Shown here: in pieces, positions 58,481-64,000 of the stretch | Layout: each line of letters starts with the position of its first letter | Numbering within the stretch: the stretch's first letter is position 1 | Assembly (NCBI RefSeq): GCF_041346945.1 | Contig: NZ_CP166850.1 | Coordinates: 4,882,501-4,946,500, forward strand | Length of the DNA stretch: 64,000 nt | Reading direction: 5' to 3' | Source of the DNA: Amycolatopsis sp. cg9 | GTDB lineage: Bacteria > Actinomycetota > Actinomycetes > Mycobacteriales > Pseudonocardiaceae | Notes under the pieces: model-generated | Databases searched by the model: none | What the model was told of the DNA's origin: nothing | What the model saw: the letters and a program-made list of their open reading frames with translations, nothing else | Translations under genes and position numbers: made by a program

Positions 58481-59683
58481 ATGACGACTTTCGAGGTGGC
58501 CGAGGACTTCGCGCAGGACGCGCACCTGTTCGCGGAGCTGCTGCGCGCGGGCGGGCCGGTGCGCCGCGCCCGGATGCCGCGCGGCCTGGACTGCTACATC
58601 GTGACCGACTTCGCGCAGGCGCGGGCGCTGCTGGCGGATCCGCGGCTGCACAAGAACAGCGCGCGGGCCCGTGAGCTGTTCGAGGCGAAGCTGCCGTCCG
58701 GCGAGCCGGCGCAGGGCGGGCTGGGGAACGACCTGAGCTTCCACATGCTCAACTCCGACCCGCCGGACCACACGCGGCTGCGGAAGCTGGTGAACAAGGC
58801 CTTCACGGGGCGGACCATCGCCCGGTTGCGGCCGCGCGTGGAGGAGATCACCGCGGAGCTGCTCGACGCGCTGGCCGGGCAGGAGCGGGCCGACCTGCTG
58901 CCGGCGTTCGCCGCGCCGCTGCCGATCACGGTGATCTGCGAGCTGCTCGGCGTACGCGCGGCGGACCGCACCGACTTTTCCGCGTGGTCGAAGACGTTGC
59001 TGAGTTCCGCGGAACCGGAGGCGATGCAGAACGCGGCGCAGAGCATGTACGCCTACCTCACGGACCTGATCGCGCAGAAGCGCGCCGAGCCGGCCGAAGA
59101 CCTGTTGTCGGACCTGGTGCACGCGACCGACGACGGGGACTCGCTGTCCGAGCCCGAGCTCGTCTCGATGGCGTTCCTGCTGCTGGTCGCCGGGCACGAG
59201 ACCACCGTCAACCTGATCGCCAACGGTGTCCTGGCGCTGCTGCGGGAGCCGGCGCAGCTGGCCCGGCTGCGCGCGGAGCCCGAGCTGCTGCCGAACGCGG
59301 TCGAGGAGTTCCTCCGCTTCGACGGCCCGATCCACCTGGCCACCATCCGGTTCACGGCCGAGCCGGTCGACGTGGGGGGCGTGACGATCCCGGAAGGCGA
59401 GTTCGTGCTGGTGTCGCTGCTCGGCGCGAACCGGGACGCCGAGCGCTACCCGGAGCCGGACCGGCTGGACATCACCCGCGCGGCGGGCGGGCACCTGGCC
59501 TTCGGGCACGGCATCCACTACTGCGTCGGCGCACCGCTGGCTCGGCTGGAGGCGGAGATCGCGCTGGGCGGGCTGATCGCGCGGTTCCCGGAGCTGGCTT
59601 TGGACGCGAAGCCGGATGAGCTGGTGTACCGGCCGAGCTCGCTGGTGCACGGGCTGGAGGCGTTGCCGGTCCGCTTGCGGTGA
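58481..59683 (+). CDS. Cytochrome P450
   Basis: A 400-residue soluble bacterial P450, most like the CYP105/107 clans. The I-helix oxygen motif is AGHETT near 237, the K-helix ExxR is replaced in part by VEEFLRFD, and the heme loop FGHGIHYCVGAPLARLE has Cys348 as the axial ligand. The ATG has GGGGAGCGGA upstream. No ferredoxin gene is adjacent. The substrate is unknown; nothing around it indicates a biosynthetic cluster. Confidence 0.94.
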   Translation: MTTFEVAEDFAQDAHLFAELLRAGGPVRRARMPRGLDCYIVTDFAQARALLADPRLHKNSARARELFEAKLPSGEPAQGGLGNDLSFHMLNSDPPDHTRLRKLVNKAFTGRTIARLRPRVEEITAELLDALAGQERADLLPAFAAPLPITVICELLGVRAADRTDFSAWSKTLLSSAEPEAMQNAAQSMYAYLTDLIAQKRAEPAEDLLSDLVHATDDGDSLSEPELVSMAFLLLVAGHETTVNLIANGVLALLREPAQLARLRAEPELLPNAVEEFLRFDGPIHLATIRFTAEPVDVGGVTIPEGEFVLVSLLGANRDAERYPEPDRLDITRAAGGHLAFGHGIHYCVGAPLARLEAEIALGGLIARFPELALDAKPDELVYRPSSLVHGLEALPVRLR

Positions 59684-59700
59684 GGTCGTAGGGTCGGCTG

Positions 59701-60978
59701 ATGGAGACCGACCTGCTCGCCTTGGACGCCCAGCACGTGTGGCACCCCTACGCGCCGATGCCGGCGGAGGTGCCTTCGCTGCTGGTGACCGAGGCGAGCG
59801 GCGTCCGGCTGAAGCTGGCCGACGGCCGCGAGCTCGTCGACGGGATGTCGTCGTGGTGGTCGGCCATCCACGGCTACCGGCACCCGGTGCTCGACGCCGC
59901 GCTCACCGCGCAGGCCGGGCGGATGAGCCACGTCATGTTCGGCGGCCTGACGCACGAACCGGCGATCACCCTGGCGAAGACCCTGGTCGAGGTGACCCCG
60001 GACGGGCTGGAGCACGTCTTCCTGTGCGACTCCGGGTCGGTGTCGGTCGAGGTCGCCGCGAAGATGTGCCTGCAGTACCAGCGTTCGCGCGGGCTGCCGG
60101 AGAAGCACCGGCTGCTCACCTGGCGCGGCGGCTACCACGGCGACACGTTCACGCCGATGAGCGTGTGCGACCCCGACGGCGGCATGCACTCGCTGTGGCG
60201 CGGGGTGCTGCCCGAGCAGGTCTTCGTGCCCGCGCCGCCGTCCGGGTTCGGCACGCCGCCGGATCAGTCCTATGTGGACATCCTGGACGCGGCGATTTCC
60301 GCGCAGGCGGGCGAACTCGCGGCGGTGATCGTCGAACCGGTCGTGCAGGGCGCGGGCGGCATGCGCTTCCACCACCCCGCCTACCTGCGCGTGCTGCGGG
60401 AACTGACCGAAGCGCACGACGTGCTGCTGATCTTCGACGAGATCGCGACCGGCTTCGGCCGCACCGGCGCGCTGTTCGCGGCGGAGCACGCGGGCGTGAC
60501 GCCGGACGTCCTGTGCGTCGGCAAGGCACTGACCGGCGGCTACCTGAGCATGGCGGCGACCCTGTGCACCCCGGAGGTGGCGGTGGGCATTTCCCGCGGC
60601 GCGCTCCCGGTCCTCGCGCACGGTCCGACGTTCATGGGCAACCCGCTGGCATCGGCGGTCGCGAACGCCTCGCTCGGCCTGCTCGCCGACGGCACCTGGC
60701 GCCAGGACGTGACCCGCCTGGAGAAAGGCCTCCTGGCCGGCCTCGCCCCGGCCCGCGACCTCGCCTCGGTGACCGACGTCCGGGTGCTCGGCGGCATCGG
60801 CGTGCTCCAGCTGGACCACCCGGTCGACATGGCGGTGGCGACGGAGGTGGTGACCGAGCACGGCGCTTGGCTGCGGCCGTTCCGCGACCTCGTCTACGCG
60901 ATGCCACCGTACGTTTCGACGGACGCCGACCTCGCGGTGATCACCCGCGCGATGCTCGCGGTCGCCGAAAAGGCCTGA
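59701..60978 (+). CDS. bioA: Adenosylmethionine-8-amino-7-oxononanoate aminotransferase
   Basis: A 425-residue class-III PLP aminotransferase of biotin synthesis (KAPA to DAPA). It has HVWHPYAPM near 14, [16 protein letters not shown] near 50, [18 protein letters not shown] near 109, [12 protein letters not shown] near 243 and the PLP lysine in [17 protein letters not shown] near 272. The other bio genes are not in the window. The last 38 bp, including the stop, recur 142 bp downstream. Confidence 0.94.
   Translation: METDLLALDAQHVWHPYAPMPAEVPSLLVTEASGVRLKLADGRELVDGMSSWWSAIHGYRHPVLDAALTAQAGRMSHVMFGGLTHEPAITLAKTLVEVTPDGLEHVFLCDSGSVSVEVAAKMCLQYQRSRGLPEKHRLLTWRGGYHGDTFTPMSVCDPDGGMHSLWRGVLPEQVFVPAPPSGFGTPPDQSYVDILDAAISAQAGELAAVIVEPVVQGAGGMRFHHPAYLRVLRELTEAHDVLLIFDEIATGFGRTGALFAAEHAGVTPDVLCVGKALTGGYLSMAATLCTPEVAVGISRGALPVLAHGPTFMGNPLASAVANASLGLLADGTWRQDVTRLEKGLLAGLAPARDLASVTDVRVLGGIGVLQLDHPVDMAVATEVVTEHGAWLRPFRDLVYAMPPYVSTDADLAVITRAMLAVAEKA
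60941..60978 (+). repeat. 38-bp direct repeat, copy A (end of bioA)
   Basis: Identical to 61083-61120. Covers the last 12 codons of bioA and the TGA. Confidence 0.93.
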
Positions 60979-61082
60979 GGGGGCGGGGTGCGTCGCCGGC
61001 GGGCCTCGCGGCGCCGGTGGTGGCTGCCGCGGCTTGAGGGTGTTCCGGGTGGGTGCCGACCGCGGGCGACTCCCGGTCCTGC

Positions 61083-61120
61083 TCACCCGCGCGATGCTCG
61101 CGGTCGCCGAAAAGGCCTGA
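61083..61120 (+). repeat. 38-bp direct repeat, copy B (downstream)
   Basis: Identical to the bioA end at 60941-60978. The 104 bp between the copies contain no gene. Both boundaries are sharp. Confidence 0.93.
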
Positions 61121-61287
61121 TTTCAGCACATCGGGTGTGACCACGCCCACAGTGAGACCCGAAGGTCCCTCATCGTCGCGCTGTGTCGTCAAGCACGATC
61201 GACACCACGCGAACGGTGGGGGCGTTCCGTGTGAAAAGTCGCCGCCGGTGGGGCCATCCCGTACCGGAGCAAACGCGAGAAATGCTT

Positions 61288-61303
61288 GCATAGCGGACTT
61301 TTC
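61288..61303 (+). promoter_or_regulatory. Shared motif upstream of the first SulP gene
   Basis: GCATAGCGGACTTTTC lies 41 bp before the start codon. The same motif, with A for T at one position, lies 42 bp before the start of the second SulP gene. Probably a promoter or operator common to both. Confidence 0.55.
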
Positions 61304-61328
61304 GCCGGGTTTCGGCGATCCTGCCCCC

Positions 61329-63560
61329 ATGATCGAGATCGTTCGTGGCGAACACGACACCGGCCCGCCGAAGCACCCCCACCTCCGGGAGAACCTCAAG
61401 CACGACCTCCTCGCGTCGATAGTCGTCTTCCTCGTCGCCGTCCCCCTGTCCCTCGGCGTGGCCTTCGCCGCCGGGGCGCCGCTGCTCTCCGGCCTCATCT
61501 CCGCCGTCGTCGGCGGGCTGGTCGCGAGCCTCTTCGGCGGGTCGCCGCTGCAGGTCAGCGGGCCCTCCGCCGCGCTCACCGTGGTGCTGGCCGACACGAT
61601 CGCCACCCACGGCTGGCCGGTCACCTGCGCGATCACCGTCGCCGCCGGCCTCCTTCAAATCCTCTTCGGGCTGACCCGGCTCGCCCGGGCCGCGCTCGCC
61701 GTTTCGCCCGCCATCGTGCACGGGCTGCTCGCCGGCATCGGGGTCACGCTCGTGCTGGGGCAGCTGCACGTCGTGCTCGGCGGCTCGGCGCAGGGCTCCG
61801 CGCTCGCCAACGTCGTCGCGCTGCCGCGGCAGATCGCCGCGCACCACGACCAGGCCGTGCTGATCGGGGTCGTCACCCTCGCCGTGCTGGTCGCCTGGCC
61901 GCGGCTGCCGAAGGCCGTCCGCCGGGTGCCCGCGCCGCTGGCCGCCGTCGCGCTGGCCACCGGGCTGTCCGTCGCGACCGGCATGTCGCTGCCGCGCGTC
62001 GACCTGCCGGCCGGGCTGCCCGCGCTGCACGTCGTGCCGCGGCTGCCGGACGGCGGCTGGGGCGGGTTCGCGCTCGCCGCGCTCACCATCGCGCTCATCG
62101 CCGGCCTGGAAAGCCTGCTGTCCGCCGTCTCGGTCGACAAGCTCCGCGGCGGCCCGCGCACCGACCTCGACCGCGAGCTCATCGGCCAGGGCGCGGCCAA
62201 CGTCGCCGCCGGCGCGCTCGGCGGGTTCCCGGTCACCGGCGTCATCGTGCGCAGCATGACCAACTACGAGGCGGGCGCGCGCACGCGGCTGTCGGCGATC
62301 CTGCACTGCGCCTGGATCCTCGCCGCCTGCCTGCTGTTCACCGGCGTGCTGCGGCTGATCCCGCTGGCCGCGCTCGCCGCCCTGCTGGTCTACGTCGGCA
62401 CGAAGCTCGTGAACGTCAACGGGCTCAAGGAAGTCCGCCGCCACGGCGACCTGCCGGTCTACGTCGTCACGCTCGCCGGCGCGGTCGCCGTCAACCTGCT
62501 GACCGGCGTCGCGGCGGGGATCCTGCTCGCGCTCGCGATGATGCTCCGGCGGATGATCTTCTCCGGGATCCACGTCGAGACCGACGGCGAGCGCCACCGC
62601 GTCGTCATCGAAGGCGCGCTGACGTTCCTGTCCGTGCCGCGGCTGACCCGCGTCCTCGCCGCGGTGCCGCCGCACGCCGAGGTCACCCTCGAACTGCTCG
62701 TCGACTACCTCGACCACGCCGCGTTCGACTGCCTGCGCGGCTGGCAGCAGGCGCACGCCGGGCCGGTGACGGTCGACGAGATCGGGCACCCGTGGTTCGA
62801 ACGCGGCAGCTCGGGCGCGCCGACCGTGCGCCGCAGCGTCGCCGCGCGGGTCGTGCCGCGGTGGCTCGCGCCGTGGTCGCAGTGGCAGGCCGAGCACGTC
62901 GTGCTGCCCGCCCAGCGCACGGCGAGCTCGCTGCTCTGCCGCGGCGCTTCGGAGTTCCAGCGCCGCACCGCGCCACTGCTGCGCGACACCTGGAGCGGGC
63001 TGGCGCACGGCCAGCAGCCGCACACGCTGTTCATCACCTGCGGCGACGCGCGGATCGTGCCCAACCTGATCACCACCAGCGGGCCGGGCGACCTGTTCAC
63101 GGTCCGGAACATCGGCAACCTGGTGCCGCCGCCGGACGGCGACGACTCGTCGGTCGGCGCGGCGATCGAGTACGCGGTCGGTGTCCTGGGCGTGGCGGAG
63201 ATCGTGGTGTGCGGGCACTCGGGCTGCGGCGCGATGAAGGCGCTGCTCGGCCAGGCCCCGGACGGGCTCGAACAGCTCGGCAGCTGGCTCCGCCACGGCG
63301 AAGCGACGCTCCGGCGCCGCGCCCGCGAAGCGCCGCTGCTGCTCGGCGGCGACCGCCCGCCCGCCGAGGCCGACCAGCTCGCGCTGCAGAACGTGGTGCA
63401 GCAGCTGGAGATCTTGCGCGCCTACCCGGTGGTGGCGGCCGCTCTCGAGCGGGGCGCGCTCCGGCTCACCGGCATGTACTTCGACGTCGGCGCCGCGCAG
63501 GTGTCCCTTTTGGACGACGCGGCCCGAGGCTTCGTCCCGGCGGGCGCGCTGGAGCACTGA
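61329..63560 (+). CDS. SulP transporter fused to a beta-carbonic anhydrase
   Basis: A 743-residue fusion. Residues 20-410 are the SulP (SLC26) permease with the family blocks [28 protein letters not shown] and GPSAALTVVLADTIA. Residues about 420-500 are a STAS-like region. After a linker, residues about 545-743 form a beta-carbonic anhydrase with zinc ligands Cys571, His630 and Cys633 and the Asp573-Arg575 pair (TCGDARI; CGHSGCG). The pairing points to bicarbonate uptake and conversion at the inner membrane face, though sulfate is possible. It ends 5 nt before an 85-bp repeat. Confidence 0.94.
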   Translation: MIEIVRGEHDTGPPKHPHLRENLKHDLLASIVVFLVAVPLSLGVAFAAGAPLLSGLISAVVGGLVASLFGGSPLQVSGPSAALTVVLADTIATHGWPVTCAITVAAGLLQILFGLTRLARAALAVSPAIVHGLLAGIGVTLVLGQLHVVLGGSAQGSALANVVALPRQIAAHHDQAVLIGVVTLAVLVAWPRLPKAVRRVPAPLAAVALATGLSVATGMSLPRVDLPAGLPALHVVPRLPDGGWGGFALAALTIALIAGLESLLSAVSVDKLRGGPRTDLDRELIGQGAANVAAGALGGFPVTGVIVRSMTNYEAGARTRLSAILHCAWILAACLLFTGVLRLIPLAALAALLVYVGTKLVNVNGLKEVRRHGDLPVYVVTLAGAVAVNLLTGVAAGILLALAMMLRRMIFSGIHVETDGERHRVVIEGALTFLSVPRLTRVLAAVPPHAEVTLELLVDYLDHAAFDCLRGWQQAHAGPVTVDEIGHPWFERGSSGAPTVRRSVAARVVPRWLAPWSQWQAEHVVLPAQRTASSLLCRGASEFQRRTAPLLRDTWSGLAHGQQPHTLFITCGDARIVPNLITTSGPGDLFTVRNIGNLVPPPDGDDSSVGAAIEYAVGVLGVAEIVVCGHSGCGAMKALLGQAPDGLEQLGSWLRHGEATLRRRAREAPLLLGGDRPPAEADQLALQNVVQQLEILRAYPVVAAALERGALRLTGMYFDVGAAQVSLLDDAARGFVPAGALEH

Positions 63561-63565
63561 CCGAA

Positions 63566-63650
63566 GCGCCCCAATGTGGCGTTCGGTGCGTCAGACGCAC
63601 CGAACGCCACATTGGGTGCGTCCAGCGCACCCAACGCCACATTGGGGCGC
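63566..63650 (+). repeat. 85-bp 3'-end repeat, copy 4
   Basis: Order as in copy 2: arm, hairpin, inverted arm, hairpin, inverted arm. It starts 5 nt after the stop of the SulP-carbonic anhydrase gene and points the same way as that gene. Confidence 0.92.
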
Positions 63651-63792
63651 TCGGGCCGCGTGTGAAACCCTTGTGTAGTACGGAATTCAACTGTCACGCG
63701 ACAGGCGGACGCTTGTGAACGGCTTGTTAACGACTTGTCCGGTTTGTGACATTCGAGCTAATTACGGCGAATTATTCACCCGATCGAGTGGC

Positions 63793-63808
63793 GCATAGCG
63801 GACATTTC
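63793..63808 (+). promoter_or_regulatory. Shared motif upstream of the second SulP gene
   Basis: GCATAGCGGACATTTC, 42 bp before the ATG at 63835, matches 61288-61303 at 15 of 16 positions and almost the same distance. The region around it (63660-63790) is the most A/T-rich in this part of the window. Confidence 0.55.
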
Positions 63809-63834
63809 ACTCGTTTTCCGGTTGCATGGTGATC

Positions 63835-64000
63835 ATGAGACCCCTCGCCGTGCTCCGCCACGACCTGCCGGCCTCACTGGTCGTCTTCCTCGTCGCAGTA
63901 CCCCTGTCCCTGGGCATCGCCCTCGCTTCGGGCGCACCCGTCGCCGCCGGGCTCGTCGCCGCCGTCGTCGGTGGCGTCGTCGCCGGCGCGCTCGGCGGCT
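63835..64000 (+). CDS. Second SulP-family transporter (start only)
   Basis: The first about 55 residues of another SulP protein: [21 protein letters not shown] followed by [20 protein letters not shown]. It aligns with residues 24-70 of the upstream SulP-carbonic anhydrase, so the two are tandem paralogues. The ATG at 63835 is preferred over 63826 because the shared upstream motif then lies at the same distance in both genes. The gene leaves the window, so a carbonic anhydrase domain cannot be judged. Confidence 0.88.
   Translation, partial: MRPLAVLRHDLPASLVVFLVAVPLSLGIALASGAPVAAGLVAAVVGGVVAGALGG

Noticed and set aside
58481..60978. A biosynthetic gene cluster around the P450
   Set aside because: The neighbours are an SRPBCC protein and biotin gene bioA; there is no polyketide, peptide or terpene synthase, so a single P450 does not support a cluster.

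Overview
This is a high-GC actinobacterial chromosome segment. It most resembles a Pseudonocardiales organism such as Amycolatopsis. The evidence is the 23S rRNA with the actinobacterial helix-54 insertion, frequent GTG starts, an F420-type luciferase-like enzyme, the actinobacterial cytochrome bcc-aa3 genes, PimB, and a gene order that follows Mycobacterium tuberculosis Rv2217 to Rv2188c (lipB, epimerase, E2, aminopeptidase, ilvE, cobT, HesB/IscA protein, adenosine kinase, asnB, ctaC, ctaF, then qcrB/A/C and ctaE, trpD, DnaQ/GIY-YIG protein, NlpC/P60 protein, pimB). The taxon call is inference; no database was searched.

Layout. 1-2300: the 3' two thirds of a 23S gene, a 5S gene and the rRNA terminator. 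2.6-9.2 kb: an L,D-transpeptidase, a patatin, a LysR regulator, a secreted papain-like peptidase overlapping a membrane-anchored partner, a complete IS5-type insertion sequence and a DedA protein. 9.3-19.1 kb: lipoate synthesis (lipA, lipB) and lipoate users (E2 sucB/dlaT, E3 lpdA), separated by an SDR, two regulators, an F420-type enzyme, PAP2 and an epimerase. 19.3-25.7 kb: small unknowns, a frameshifted acetyltransferase, a SUKH-domain protein, a TAXI-TRAP transporter and pepA. 25.8-38.8 kb: membrane and DUF proteins, ilvE, cobT, an IspD-like cytidylyltransferase, a HutC regulator coupled to purC, an aldo/keto reductase, DUF3043, a HesB/IscA protein, adenosine kinase and asnB. 38.9-49.0 kb: respiratory genes ctaC-ctaF and ctaE-qcrCAB, interrupted by a GlxA/EamA pair and trpD with an atypical receiver protein. 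49.1-58 kb: a VOC protein, a second IS, a stand-alone Lrp ligand domain, a DnaQ-GIY-YIG protein, a NYN protein, a small CxxC protein, the NlpC/P60 hydrolase and pimB. 58-64 kb: an SRPBCC protein, a P450, bioA, a SulP-carbonic anhydrase fusion and the start of a second SulP gene.

How genes work together. LipB transfers octanoate and LipA inserts sulfur to make the lipoyl cofactor carried by the two-lipoyl-domain E2, which LpdA re-oxidises. CtaC/CtaE/CtaF and QcrC/QcrA/QcrB are parts of one bcc-aa3 supercomplex. The L,D-transpeptidase, NlpC/P60 protein and PimB serve the cell envelope.

The strongest unexplained signal is a family of four elements, each exactly 85 bp (one split by the IS). Each is built of three arms joined by two small hairpins, lies 0-7 nt after a stop codon, and keeps one orientation relative to the gene it follows. 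Two other long intergenic palindromes, two genes whose 3' ends are duplicated downstream, a four-hairpin leader before the NlpC/P60 gene, a hairpin that masks a ribosome binding site, and clustered operator-like palindromes are also reported.
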